Assembly (NCBI GenBank): GCA_963828215.1
Contig: CAWHFO010000068.1
Location: forward strand, 62,001-126,000
Length of the DNA: 64,000 nt
Direction of reading: 5' to 3'
Source of the DNA: CAVTJL01 sp963828215
Lineage (GTDB): Bacteria; Pseudomonadota; Alphaproteobacteria; Geminicoccales; Geminicoccaceae
Below are positions 50,122 to 58,377 of this stretch, piece after piece. How positions within the stretch are numbered: the stretch's first letter is position 1; each line of letters opens with the position of its first letter. The position numbers were made by a program, and so were the translations under genes. The notes under the pieces were generated by a model that worked only from the letters and a program-made list of their open reading frames with translations, was not told the DNA's origin and did no database searches.

Positions 50122-51066
50122 TCAGAGCTTCACGGCGTCGCAGAGCGCCTTCACGGCGGCCACGGACTTGTCGAAGGCGGCCTTCTCGGCCTGATCGAGC
50201 TGGATCTCGACGATCCGCTCGACGCCTCCGGCTCCGAGGACCACCGGAACGCCGACATAGAGGTCCTGGACGCCGTACTGGCCGGAGAGGTGGGCGGCGC
50301 AGGGCAGCACGCGCTTCTTGTCCTTGAGATAGCTCTCGGCCATCGAGATCGCCGAGGCCGCCGGTGCGTAGAAGGCGGAGCCGCTTTTCAGGAGGCCCAC
50401 GATCTCGGCGCCGCCGTCGCGCGTGCGCTGGACGATCTGGTCGATGCGCTCCTGGGTGGTCCAGCCCATGCGGACGAGGTCCGGCAGCGGGATCCCGGCG
50501 ACCGTCGAATAGCGCGCCAGCGGCACCATGCTGTCGCCGTGCCCGCCCAGAACGAACGCGGTGACATCCTCGACCGACACGCCGAGCTCGTCGGCGAGGA
50601 AGTAGCGGAAGCGGGCGCTGTCGAGCACGCCGGCCATGCCGACCACCTTCTGCGGCGGCAGGCCCGAGACCTTCTGCATCACCCAGACCATCGCATCGAG
50701 CGGGTTGGTGATGACGATGACGAAGGCCTGGGGGCAGTAGCGCTTGATGCTCTGGCCCACCGATTTGACGACGCCGGCATTGGTCGCGATGAGGTCGTCC
50801 CGGCTCATGCCCGGCTTGCGCGGTATGCCGGCCGTGACGATGACCACATCGGCGCCCTCGATGGCCGCGTAGTCGCTCGTGCCGACGAAAGACGCGTCGA
50901 ATCGCTCGACCGGCGAGCTCTGGATCAGGTCGAGCGCCTTGCCCGCAGGCATCCCCTCGACGACGTCGAACAGCACGACGTCGCCCAGCTCCTTGAGGCC
51001 GACCAGCAGGGCGAGCGTGCCGCCGATCTGACCGGCACCGATGAGCGCGATCTTCTTGCGAGCCAT
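50122..51066 (-). CDS. mdh: Malate dehydrogenase (NAD)
   Basis: A 314-residue LDH-like malate dehydrogenase. Seen: IALIGAGQIGGTLALLV (NAD loop), DLIATNAGVVKSVGQSIKRY, the substrate-binding IPRKPGMSRDDL with active-site arginines, and LGGHGDSMVPLARYS with the catalytic histidine. It oxidises malate to oxaloacetate. As first gene of the operon it has its own promoter at 51131–51159 and a strong GGAGGGAG ribosome site. Confidence 0.97.
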   Translation of the reverse strand: MARKKIALIGAGQIGGTLALLVGLKELGDVVLFDVVEGMPAGKALDLIQSSPVERFDASFVGTSDYAAIEGADVVIVTAGIPRKPGMSRDDLIATNAGVVKSVGQSIKRYCPQAFVIVITNPLDAMVWVMQKVSGLPPQKVVGMAGVLDSARFRYFLADELGVSVEDVTAFVLGGHGDSMVPLARYSTVAGIPLPDLVRMGWTTQERIDQIVQRTRDGGAEIVGLLKSGSAFYAPAASAISMAESYLKDKKRVLPCAAHLSGQYGVQDLYVGVPVVLGAGGVERIVEIQLDQAEKAAFDKSVAAVKALCDAVKL

Positions 51067-51130
51067 GGGTCGCGAGGCTCCCTCCTAATGACGACGAGCG
51101 TGCGCAGGCAGGAAGCGCGCGGTCGCGCCC

Positions 51131-51159
51131 TATCTAGCGGCTGGGCCGCGCGTTCACAA
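51131..51159 (-). promoter_or_regulatory. Promoter of the mdh–suc–lpd operon
   Basis: Minus strand TTGTGA (51154–51159), 17-base spacer, TAGATA (51131–51136). It lies about 65 bases upstream of the mdh ATG. Spacing is ideal; no further operator was evident. Confidence 0.55.
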
Positions 51160-51197
51160 GCAGCCCGGCCGGAGGACAGACGGCTTCAGGCGCCGAC

Positions 51198-51220
51198 CGC
51201 CACCGGACGAGCCGGTGGCG
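51198..51220. terminator. Perfect GC stem between the RTX gene end and the mdh promoter
   Basis: CGCCACCGG-ACGAG-CCGGTGGCG: nine pairs and a five-base loop, 37 bases after the RTX stop at 51257 (transcribed leftwards). No T run, so terminator strength is uncertain; it may block read-through into the mdh promoter. Confidence 0.45.
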
Positions 51221-51256
51221 CCGCCGATGCGGGACGACAGCCGGCGACGCGGCTCT

Positions 51257-53551
51257 TCAGGTGGTGGCCCCGTCGGTCGCGTGACCGTAGGTCGTGGCGC
51301 TGGCGATGGTGAGCGCCGACGGATCGACCTGATTGAGGATGTGGAAGGCCACGTGCGACTGATACTGGCTGCCCGAGCCGTCCCGGTCGACGACCACGTC
51401 GACGTCGTGGCTGTTGACCACCTGGAAGCTCAGAAAGCTCGAGGCATTGGCGGCGTTCGGGTCGAAGCCCGTGCCCTGGAAGAACTTGGTCAGGTCGAGC
51501 CGGTCGCCCTCGGCCGAGTTGAAGTCGGCGACGGTGTCCGTGCCGTCGCTCAGCGCGGTGTAGACGAAGGTATCCGCGCCAGACCCGCCATAGAGCGTGT
51601 CCGCGCCGGCGGATCCCTGCAGGGTATCGTTGCCGTAGTCGCCATAGAGGAAGTCGTTGCCGGAGCCGCCGTTGACGATGTCGTTGCCGTCGGCGCCGTG
51701 GATGACGTCGTTGCCCCCGAGCCCCAGGATGGCATCGGCGTGGAAGGTGCCGGTGTAGGTGTCGTCGCCGTTCGTGAGGACCTTGATGCTGTTCGTGATG
51801 TCCACCTGGGTGCTGGCGGGGTCGCTGGTGCTGCCGGTGTCGTCGGTGACGGTGACGGTGACGGTTCGCACACCCGCTTGCGGGATGGTGGCGGTCGACG
51901 TGTAGGTAATGGCATCGAGCACGTCCGTGTAGTGCTGGACCGAGTCGATTCCGGAGAGCTGGATGTCGGTGGGCGACGCGAAGTGCACCGCGATGTTGGT
52001 TCCCGGGAAGGTCCCGTCGCCCGTCAGGCCCGTGACGATGAGCTCGTCTCCGGCCTGCGCGCCGGCAGTGATGCTGGCATGCCCGGCCTCGAGCTGCGTG
52101 CTGTCGGCGTCCGTCACCTGGGCGTGCAGGAGCCCCTGCGAGTCGCCCACCGCCACCTGGTGGCCGTCGACGGTGTCGTTCGGCTGGAAGCTGAAGGTCG
52201 CGTCGTTGAAGTCGTGGTCGCCGCCGGGGTATTGGTCCTCGAAGGAGAAGAGCGTGGCTCCCGTCTCGGAATCATAGCCGTGGATGGCGTGGCCTTGGAG
52301 GCCGACGTTGATCGCGTTGTGATCCGGCGTCGAGTCGTTGGCGTTGGAGGTGAAGAAGACGAAGCCGTGGAGGACCGTCACGCTTCCGTCGTCCGCGATG
52401 TGCACGGCCTCCGGCGGTGCCCCGCCGTTCTCGTAGGTGGTGGAGTTGATGTTGAGCGGCTGCCCGGTGTTCGGGTCGATGATTTCGATCGTCCCGGTGG
52501 TCAGCAGATCGTGCGCATTGACGTTCCAGGCGTTCTGGATCGAAGCGAAGCCCAGGGTGGTGCCGGCCTCGTAGGTGCCCAGCGAGAAGCTGTCGCCCGG
52601 ATGGAGCGGCCCGGTGCCGTCCTGGAAGTCGGGGGTGGTGGCGAAGCTGTTGACGTCGGGAAAGACGATCTTGGCGTTGCTGATCGCGCCGTCCGAGCCG
52701 ACCACGTAGGCCACGAGCGCGCTCTTGTAGAGCGCCACCTCGTTGTTGAAGACGATGTCGATGCTGCGCGTCTGGTCGAGGGTGACGAAGTTGGCCGGCA
52801 GCCCGTTGATCTGGCTCTCCTGCAGCGCCGCCCCTTCCTGAGTGATCGGCAGAGCCGAGTCGGAGGGCGGGTTGAAGCCGTCCGTCGTGATGCCGATCGT
52901 GCCGGACACGTCGTTCGCCACCGTGACGACGGGCGCCTCGCCGGCTGGCGGCGGATTGGTGCCGCCGCCCTGCTCCTCCGTGAACACCTGCGGCTGGCCG
53001 AACTGCACACTGTAAGAGAGCGAGGTCGGCCCGAGCGGCCCCAGCGGATTGAGCCCGGCGCCGATGTCGCCCGGATGGAACGGCGTGAACTGGGCGGGCC
53101 CGGTCAGATTCGGATTGGTGGCGCCCACCGAGGGCTCGATCTGGGTGACGTCGGCCACGGCCACCGACCGCTCGAGGAGGACCGGCGCCGGCACGGCCGG
53201 CCCGTCCAGGACGGAGAGGGTGGGCGGCGCCCCATGGGTGTCGAAGAAATCGACGACCGTGACCACCGCGCCGTTGTGCAGCGTCACGACCAGCTCGCCA
53301 TGGTCGACCGTGTAGCGGGCGTCGTGGGGATCGAAGGCCTTGTCCGGGAGCGAGATCTCTTCCCCGGGCTGGGCGTGGACCGTGACCAGCTCACCGGGCG
53401 CCGGCGCCGGAACGACCTCGACGGCGGGATTGGCCGGCGCCGCCGCTTTTCCAGCCTCGCCGCTCTGGGTCGGCCCGGCCTGCGCGACGACGACGGGGCC
53501 CGCCCCGGAGGGGATTGTCGCCGGCGTCGTGGGCTGTGCGCGCTCGATCAT
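51257..53551 (-). CDS. RTX calcium-binding type I secreted protein
   Basis: A 764-residue secreted protein. A Pro/Ala-rich start is followed by a BapA-prefix-like region (PGEEISLPDKAFDP; GELVVTLHNGAVVTVVDFF), a DUF4114-like module with FEDQYPGGDHDFNDATFSF, and a cadherin-like module (VTVTVTDDTGSTSDP). Then glycine-rich nonapeptides: GLGGNDVIHGADGNDIVNG, GGSGNDFLYGDYGNDTLQG and LYGGSGADTF, which bind calcium, and DTVADFNSAEGDRLDLTKFF in the C-terminal secretion region. There is no Sec signal. The ATG at 53551 has GGGAGCGG upstream; a TTG at 53578 would add nine residues. No dedicated ABC/membrane-fusion genes are adjacent; tolC is at 18.6 kb. It is divergent from an RHH–PAS regulator across an intergenic region with tandem repeats. 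Confidence 0.9.
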   Translation of the reverse strand: MIERAQPTTPATIPSGAGPVVVAQAGPTQSGEAGKAAAPANPAVEVVPAPAPGELVTVHAQPGEEISLPDKAFDPHDARYTVDHGELVVTLHNGAVVTVVDFFDTHGAPPTLSVLDGPAVPAPVLLERSVAVADVTQIEPSVGATNPNLTGPAQFTPFHPGDIGAGLNPLGPLGPTSLSYSVQFGQPQVFTEEQGGGTNPPPAGEAPVVTVANDVSGTIGITTDGFNPPSDSALPITQEGAALQESQINGLPANFVTLDQTRSIDIVFNNEVALYKSALVAYVVGSDGAISNAKIVFPDVNSFATTPDFQDGTGPLHPGDSFSLGTYEAGTTLGFASIQNAWNVNAHDLLTTGTIEIIDPNTGQPLNINSTTYENGGAPPEAVHIADDGSVTVLHGFVFFTSNANDSTPDHNAINVGLQGHAIHGYDSETGATLFSFEDQYPGGDHDFNDATFSFQPNDTVDGHQVAVGDSQGLLHAQVTDADSTQLEAGHASITAGAQAGDELIVTGLTGDGTFPGTNIAVHFASPTDIQLSGIDSVQHYTDVLDAITYTSTATIPQAGVRTVTVTVTDDTGSTSDPASTQVDITNSIKVLTNGDDTYTGTFHADAILGLGGNDVIHGADGNDIVNGGSGNDFLYGDYGNDTLQGSAGADTLYGGSGADTFVYTALSDGTDTVADFNSAEGDRLDLTKFFQGTGFDPNAANASSFLSFQVVNSHDVDVVVDRDGSGSQYQSHVAFHILNQVDPSALTIASATTYGHATDGATT

Positions 53552-53636
53552 TCGTCCGCTCCCGAGGTCCGTCGTCAATTCATGAAGCGATAAAAGGCGT
53601 TTAGCTTAAGCAGTTGCTAACCTATGCCACAGCATT

Positions 53637-53672
53637 ATCCACCCTCAATGGTCAATATCCACCCTCCTTGGT
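53637..53672. repeat. Tandem 20-base operator-like direct repeat
   Basis: ATCCACCCTCAATGGT at 53637 and ATCCACCCTCCTTGGT at 53657: 14 of 16 bases equal, spaced exactly 20 bases (two helix turns). It lies in the RTX/RHH–PAS intergenic region directly upstream of the regulator's -35 element. Ribbon-helix-helix proteins typically bind such tandem repeats cooperatively. Confidence 0.65.
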
Positions 53673-53680
53673 GATGTCGC

Positions 53681-53709
53681 TTGCGCCGAAGTATTATGGT
53701 GCGTATCAG
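53681..53709 (+). promoter_or_regulatory. Promoter of the RHH–PAS gene
   Basis: TTGCGC (53681–53686), 17-base spacer, TATCAG (53704–53709), about 30 bases before the ATG at 53737. The tandem repeat ends nine bases upstream of the -35. Confidence 0.5.
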
Positions 53710-53736
53710 AACCGAGCTGCGCGTGAGGGCTGACGC

Positions 53737-54348
53737 ATGATCCGGAAGACCATGCGCATCGGTGAGGTGCGCACATCGATCAAGCTGGAGGCGGAGTTCT
53801 GGAGCTACCTCAAGGAGGTAGCCGACGGCCGCTCGTTGCGCCTGTCGAGCCTCGTCAACGAGGTCGCCGAGGCGACGCCCGAGCGGACCAACCTCGCCTC
53901 GACGCTGAGGACCTTCTCGCTCATCCACGCCCGGGTGCGGGGCCAGAGCCTCGAGCGCGACCTCGAGAAGCTGGCGCTCGCCGGCAACACGCAGGATCTC
54001 GCGCGCGTGCTCGAGGCGTGCCCCCTGCCCAGCCTCGTGCTCGACGCCGAGCGCAGCATCCGGCAGCTCAATCGCGCCTTCGTCCTGTGGCTGAACCTCG
54101 ACGCCCGGGCGACGACCGGCCAGCGGCTCGACAACATCATGATCCTGCGCGGCCCCGGCATGAAGGAGATGTGGGCGAGCCTGCTCGAGGGGCGCCTCGG
54201 CCGCGGTGGGTTCAACGCCACCTACGTGTCGCCTGGCAAGGTGAGGACGTCGCAAGCGGTCGTCATGGCCCTCGGCGGCGGGTCGGCGGGCGCCGCGCCC
54301 CGCCGCGGCTATATCGTGATGTTCGAGACCCTCGCGGGCCGCACCTGA
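53737..54348 (+). CDS. Ribbon-helix-helix plus PAS-like regulator
   Basis: A 203-residue protein. The first ~60 residues are a ribbon-helix-helix domain: RTSIKLEAEFWSYLKEVADG, then SLRLSSLVNEVAEATPERTN, as in single-domain alphaproteobacterial RHH proteins. Residues ~90–200 look like a PAS sensor: ACPLPSLVLDAERSIRQLN and LNLDARATTGQRLDNIMILR. The combination suggests a DNA-binding regulator that responds to a small ligand or redox signal. It probably controls its own promoter and the divergent RTX gene through the repeats at 53637 (inference). It is convergent with the response-regulator gene at 54452. Confidence 0.7.
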   Translation: MIRKTMRIGEVRTSIKLEAEFWSYLKEVADGRSLRLSSLVNEVAEATPERTNLASTLRTFSLIHARVRGQSLERDLEKLALAGNTQDLARVLEACPLPSLVLDAERSIRQLNRAFVLWLNLDARATTGQRLDNIMILRGPGMKEMWASLLEGRLGRGGFNATYVSPGKVRTSQAVVMALGGGSAGAAPRRGYIVMFETLAGRT

Positions 54349-54451
54349 GGGGAGCGCTCCGGCCGCCGATCCGGATGCCCGGGCGCGGCCCGGAGGGATG
54401 CTCCTCCTCTTCCGCCGCCGGGGCGCGCCGTCACGGCCCGCGACCGGGCGG

Positions 54452-55012
54452 CTAGCGGGGCGCTCGCTTGGAAAGGATGCGTTGCAGCGTGCGACGATGC
54501 ATGCCGAGCCGGCGGGCCGTCTCGGAGACGTTGCGGTTGCACTGCTCGAAGACCCGCTGGATGTGCTCCCAGCGCACCCGATCGGCGGACATCGGCGTCT
54601 CGGGGGTGACCAGGGACTCGGCGCCCGTCTCGATCAGGGCTGCGACCACGGCCTCGACGGTCACGGGCTTCGCCAGATAGCCGGCCGCCCCGGCCTTGAG
54701 CGCCAGAACGCTGGAGGCGATGCTGTCGTAGCCGGTGAGAATAACGATGCGGCAGCTTCGGTTGAGATCCTTCAGGGTCTCGACCAGCTGCATGCCGTGG
54801 CCGTCCTCGAGGTTGAGATCGAGAACGGCGTAGTCGGGCACGTGGTCGGCCGCCAGGACGAACGCCTCGCCGAGGCTGCCTGCAGCGGCGACCGCGAAGC
54901 CGCACCGCTCGAGCCCGCGGACGAGATTGCGCCGCAGCGGAGCGTCGTCGTCGACGAGCAGCAGCTTGCGGCTGGCCCGATTGCCTGCGGCGACGATCTC
55001 GTCCTTGTGCAT
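54452..55012 (-). CDS. RegA/PrrA/ActR-type response regulator, diverged second copy
   Basis: A 186-residue regulator. Receiver domain: LLLVDDDAPLRRNLVRGLE, VLDLNLEDGHGMQLV with the phospho-acceptor aspartate, ILTGYDSIASS and GYLAKPVTVEAV. A Fis-type DNA-binding domain follows with NVSETARRLGMHRRTLQRIL, almost the same as in its neighbour at 55056. Both were clearly made by tandem duplication: the ~35 residues from MSADRVRWEHIQRVFEQCNR onward are nearly identical while the receivers differ widely. It probably recognises the same DNA sites as RegA but receives a different or altered signal (inference). It lies 43 bases after the first copy. Confidence 0.88.
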   Translation of the reverse strand: MHKDEIVAAGNRASRKLLLVDDDAPLRRNLVRGLERCGFAVAAAGSLGEAFVLAADHVPDYAVLDLNLEDGHGMQLVETLKDLNRSCRIVILTGYDSIASSVLALKAGAAGYLAKPVTVEAVVAALIETGAESLVTPETPMSADRVRWEHIQRVFEQCNRNVSETARRLGMHRRTLQRILSKRAPR

Positions 55013-55055
55013 CCTCGATCGCCCCGTGCCGGCTCCGACGCCGCGTCGTCGGAGG

Positions 55056-55652
55056 CTACTCGCGAGGTGCCCGCTTGTTCAGGATACGCTGCAGCGTGCG
55101 ACGGTGCATGTTGAGGCGTCGCGCCGTCTCGGACACGTTGCGATTGCATTGCTCGAAGACGCGCTGGATGTGCTCCCAGCGCACCCGGTCGGCCGACATC
55201 GGGTTCTCGGGCGGCGGCGGCAGGCTCGATCCCGAGGCGAGGAGCGCGTTGATCACCTCGTCGGCATCGGCCGGCTTCGCCAGATAGTCCACGGCGCCGG
55301 CCTTCACGGCGGCCACGGCCGTCGCGATGTTGCCGTAGCCGGTCAGGATGACGATGCGGACCTTCGGGTGGAGCTCGCGCAGCCGCCTGACCAGATCGAT
55401 GCCGCTGCCGTCCTCGAGCCTGAGGTCGATGACCGCGAACTCGGGCTTGATCGTGTGGGCGAGGTTGAGGCCCTCGCGCAGGCTCTCCGCCGCGAACACG
55501 CGGAAGCTGCGGCGCTCCATCGCCCGCTGCAGGGTGCGTCGCAACGGCGCATCGTCGTCGACCAGGAGCAAGGTGGGCCCCTCCGCGGGAGCGGGGCGGA
55601 CCGTCGTCCCGCGCGGTGCCGTGCTGCCCGTCTCGATCGTGTCATCGGCCAT
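55056..55652 (-). CDS. regA: Redox response regulator RegA/PrrA/ActR
   Basis: A 198-residue regulator close to the canonical RegA. Receiver: LLLVDDDAPLRRTLQRAMER, VIDLRLEDGSGIDLV (phospho-aspartate), ILTGYGNIATAVAAVKAG and VDYLAKPADADEV. Linker with prolines, then NVSETARRLNMHRRTLQRIL of the conserved DNA-binding domain. With RegB it controls respiration, carbon and nitrogen fixation and photosystem genes in other alphaproteobacteria according to redox state. Its start overlaps the regB stop, so the pair is translationally coupled. Confidence 0.93.
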   Translation of the reverse strand: MADDTIETGSTAPRGTTVRPAPAEGPTLLLVDDDAPLRRTLQRAMERRSFRVFAAESLREGLNLAHTIKPEFAVIDLRLEDGSGIDLVRRLRELHPKVRIVILTGYGNIATAVAAVKAGAVDYLAKPADADEVINALLASGSSLPPPPENPMSADRVRWEHIQRVFEQCNRNVSETARRLNMHRRTLQRILNKRAPRE

Positions 55653-56982
55653 GCTGGTTCTCCTGAGTCAGGCTCCCGAGAGCCTGCGGCGGCCAGGTGA
55701 TGCGGACACGCGCCCCTTTCGCCCGGTTCTCAAAATGAAGGGAAGCACCGGCGCGGGCAAGCAAGGTGATCGCGATGAACACGCCGAGCCCGAGGCCGCC
55801 CTTGCCGCTGCGCGACGAGATGTAGGGCTCGCCCAGCCAGTCGAGGACCTCGGGCGCGAACCCGGGCCCGTCGTCCTCGATGAGAACCTCGACGCCCGGG
55901 CGGTCGAGCCGGATCGAGATCAGCACCTCGCTCTCCGCGAACTGGATGGCGTTGTCGATCAGGTTGGCCAGCGCGTGGCGCATCTCGGGGGCGAGCTCCA
56001 GGCTCGGCTCCGGCGTGTCGTCATCGGGCTCCACGGCGACGTCCACGACGACGCCGGGCCGCCCGAAATCGGCCGCGATACCCTCGAGCAGGGTCGACAG
56101 CGGCGCCTGCGTGAACGGCCGGTGCTCGTCGGGCGAGCGCCGGCGGCCGAGCGACTGCAGGATCTCGCGGCATCGCTGGGCCTGGCCCAGGAGCTCCTCG
56201 GCCTCCTCGAGAAGCGGGCTGTCCGGCGGCAGCTCGCGCACCAGCTCCTTGGCGATCACGTTGATCGTGCCGAGGGGGCTGCCCAGGAGATGGGCGGCGG
56301 CCGCGGCCTGGCCGCCGAGGGCCGAGAGCTGCTGCTCGCGCGCCAGGGCCAGCTGGGTCGCGGCCAGGGCCTCGGCGTAGCGGCGGGACTCCTCCGCGCT
56401 GTTCCAGGCGAAGATCGCAATGAGGATCACGGCCGTGCTGATGGCCGTCCAGCTGGCGAGCACGTAGAGGGCCGGCAGGTCGATGCCGCCTCCCTTCCAG
56501 GGCAGCTCGCTGGGAAAGACCGCGAGCGCGCTGGTGCCGACGAGGGCCAGCGCGGTCAGGCCGAGCGTGGCCCCGAAGCCCAGCGTGCCGGCGGCCAGGG
56601 CCACGGGCAGCAGCAGCAGGATCGCGAACGGGTTCTGGAGCCCGCCCGTGAGGGCCAGGAGATAGTAGAGCTGGACGATGTCGTAGCCGAACAGGACGGC
56701 GGCGCTTCGCTCGGAGAGCCGCGTCGGCACCGCGAACATGAGCGACAGGACGAGGTTGATCGAGGCGGTCAGCGCCACGGCCGGCAGCAATGCGGCGAGC
56801 GGCAGGCCGATCCCCAGCGAGAAATGGACGAAGAGGATGGTGAAGAGCTGGCCGCCCACGGCGATCCAGCGCATCACGGTGACGGTGTGCAGCCGCACGC
56901 GTCCCGGCGCGTCGCCGCCGAAGCCGACCAGAGCCCGAAAGCGGCTCGGCAGGCCTCTCAGCCGATCGAGCGCGATCGTCAT
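55642..56982 (-). CDS. regB: Redox-sensing histidine kinase RegB/PrrB/ActS
   Basis: A 446-residue kinase with six membrane helices. The quinone-site signature GGLQNPFAILLL lies between the helices. The dimerisation helix reads GGQAAAAAHLLGSPLGTI, with the phospho-histidine but Leu where RegB normally has Glu (HELG). The redox cysteine is kept in AQRCREILQSLG. The ATPase domain has LANLIDNAIQFA, IEDDGPGFAPEVL and GKGGLGLGVFIAITL. It should phosphorylate RegA when the quinone pool is reduced or oxygen is low. The change next to the histidine may alter the kinase/phosphatase balance. Confidence 0.93.
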   Translation of the reverse strand: MTIALDRLRGLPSRFRALVGFGGDAPGRVRLHTVTVMRWIAVGGQLFTILFVHFSLGIGLPLAALLPAVALTASINLVLSLMFAVPTRLSERSAAVLFGYDIVQLYYLLALTGGLQNPFAILLLLPVALAAGTLGFGATLGLTALALVGTSALAVFPSELPWKGGGIDLPALYVLASWTAISTAVILIAIFAWNSAEESRRYAEALAATQLALAREQQLSALGGQAAAAAHLLGSPLGTINVIAKELVRELPPDSPLLEEAEELLGQAQRCREILQSLGRRRSPDEHRPFTQAPLSTLLEGIAADFGRPGVVVDVAVEPDDDTPEPSLELAPEMRHALANLIDNAIQFAESEVLISIRLDRPGVEVLIEDDGPGFAPEVLDWLGEPYISSRSGKGGLGLGVFIAITLLARAGASLHFENRAKGARVRITWPPQALGSLTQENQHGR

Positions 56983-57284
56983 GCGCCGCGCCCCCGCCCG
57001 CGGCTCCGGCGCCGCGGGCTGAGGCGGAAGTCGGGTCTCGGGGAGGAAGCGACCGGCACGGCAGCCATCTCGAGCCCTTTTGGTCTTCTGCGGCCACGAC
57101 CGACGGCAACTCCACCCGGGCGAGCGGGCGAGATCGGAGCTGCGGCCCCCAGGGAGCCTAGCGCCGCCCCCCTTGATTGTCGCCGGTCCGCCGATTGGCC
57201 GCGGGGCGGGTCACCGAGCCCGGTGAAGGCTCGTGCCTCGAGGTCGATCCAGCACTGTGGCGCAGCTGCCGACAAGCGGATAGC
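56983..57284. other. 302-base gap between regB and a receiver gene
   Basis: No gene seen. It holds the divergent start regions of regB and the receiver gene. A weak TTGATT at about 57173 could be a -35 for the receiver. No convincing RegA site or terminator was found by eye. Confidence 0.3.
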
Positions 57285-57731
57285 ATGGCTCCCACAACCA
57301 GAACCACAGAGCCTCAGCCAGGAGCCGCCATCTTGAGACCCGACGTGCGCCGGCGGCGCGTCTTGTACGTGGACGACGAGCCTGACATTCGGGAGCTCGT
57401 CACGATCGCCTTGGAGTTCGACGATCACCTCGAGGTCCGCACCTGCTGCTCGGGGGCGGAGGCGCTGGCGCTCGTCGAGGAGTTCCGTCCCGACATCGTT
57501 CTGCTCGACGTGATGATGCCGGAGCTGGACGGGCCCACCACCATGTCGCGCCTGCGCCAGCTGCCCGGCTGTGTCGACATTCCGGTCGTCTTCTTCACGG
57601 CCAAGGTGCTGCCGCGCGAGGTCGAGCGTTTCAGGCAGCTCGGTGCAGCGGCCGTGCTGCCCAAGCCGTTCGATCCCCTAACGCTGGCCCAGCAGGTTCG
57701 GCAGCTGCTCGACGGCCAGGAGCCACCCTGA
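57285..57731 (+). CDS. Single-domain CheY-like response regulator
   Basis: A 148-residue receiver without output domain. Seen: RVLYVDDEPDIRELVTIAL (acidic pocket), IVLLDVMMPELDGPT with the phospho-acceptor aspartate, VVFFTAKV (Thr) and AAVLPKPFDPLTLA (Lys). It may shuttle phosphoryl groups or act by protein binding. An HPt gene ends 18 bases beyond it on the other strand, and a CHASE4 kinase gene lies 650 bases further, so the three may form a phosphorelay. Start at ATG 57285 with AGCGGA upstream. Confidence 0.88.
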   Translation: MAPTTRTTEPQPGAAILRPDVRRRRVLYVDDEPDIRELVTIALEFDDHLEVRTCCSGAEALALVEEFRPDIVLLDVMMPELDGPTTMSRLRQLPGCVDIPVVFFTAKVLPREVERFRQLGAAAVLPKPFDPLTLAQQVRQLLDGQEPP

Positions 57732-57749
57732 CGGCGTCTCCCATCCGCC

Positions 57750-58058
57750 TCACGGAAGGCTGGACCGAAGGGCCTGGATCTCCGCTTCGACCGCGGACGA
57801 GGCCGGCGATCGGCCGGCCGCGCGCGCGCTCCCGAGCAGATCCTCGATCAGGGCGGCACGGCGGCTGATCTCGCCGAAGCCGAAGGTGCCGCTCGTCCCT
57901 GCAAGACCATGAGCGGCTCGCTCGAGGGCGATCAGATCCGGCGGCTCCCTCCGCCAGCAGGCCTCGATCTCGGCGACCTTGTCCTCCAGGCGCGCCGCAT
58001 AGGCGAGACGCAGCCGCTCGAGGGTGGCCGCCGAGGGGTCGGCCGGCCCGCCCGTCAT
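57750..58058 (-). CDS. Histidine-phosphotransfer (HPt) domain protein
   Basis: A 102-residue protein made of one HPt domain. The phospho-histidine lies in ALERAAHGLAGTSGTFGFGEI, the typical 'HxLxGxxxxxG' helix, followed by RAALIEDLLGSARAAG. Such proteins relay phosphate between receivers. The N-terminal part (ERLRLAYAARLEDKVAEIEACW) is the first helix of the bundle. Start ATG 58058 was chosen; a longer frame upstream lacks domain features. It is convergent with the receiver gene and divergent from the kinase gene. Confidence 0.85.
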   Translation of the reverse strand: MTGGPADPSAATLERLRLAYAARLEDKVAEIEACWRREPPDLIALERAAHGLAGTSGTFGFGEISRRAALIEDLLGSARAAGRSPASSAVEAEIQALRSSLP

Positions 58059-58110
58059 GCGAGCACGCCTCCGGCGCGAGCGGCACTGCCCTTCCCCCTT
58101 GGCCCCTGGC

Positions 58111-58126
58111 GTCCGCTCGAGCGGAC
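58111..58126. promoter_or_regulatory. Perfect 16-base palindrome in the HPt–kinase gap
   Basis: GTCCGCTCGAGCGGAC reads the same on both strands. It sits about 50 bases upstream of the HPt gene in the 319-base divergent region (58059–58377), which otherwise shows no gene. An operator is possible; with this GC content chance symmetry is not excluded. Confidence 0.35.
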
Positions 58127-58377
58127 TGCCGCTGTACGGCGCTGGGAGGCTCGCAGTGAGAGGGCCGATGGGGGGATAGGGGCCGGTCTGTCGGTCCCCG
58201 GGGCAGCGCCGACCAACGGAGGACGCCCCACGATGGGCCGCGACGACAGCCGGGTGGGCATCGGCGGGAGCAGGCTCGGCCACATCGGGCATCGTCCGGA
58301 GCCGGTGCTGCGCGACCTGGACAAACAACCTGGACGATGGAATGCCGGTCGGCAGGCGCCTCGGCAGCGCCGAGAGA

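Noticed and set aside
53635..53643. TTATCCACC, 8 of 9 bases to a DnaA box, as an origin signal
   Set aside because: It is part of the tandem operator repeat; only one box is present and flanking genes do not match any known origin.
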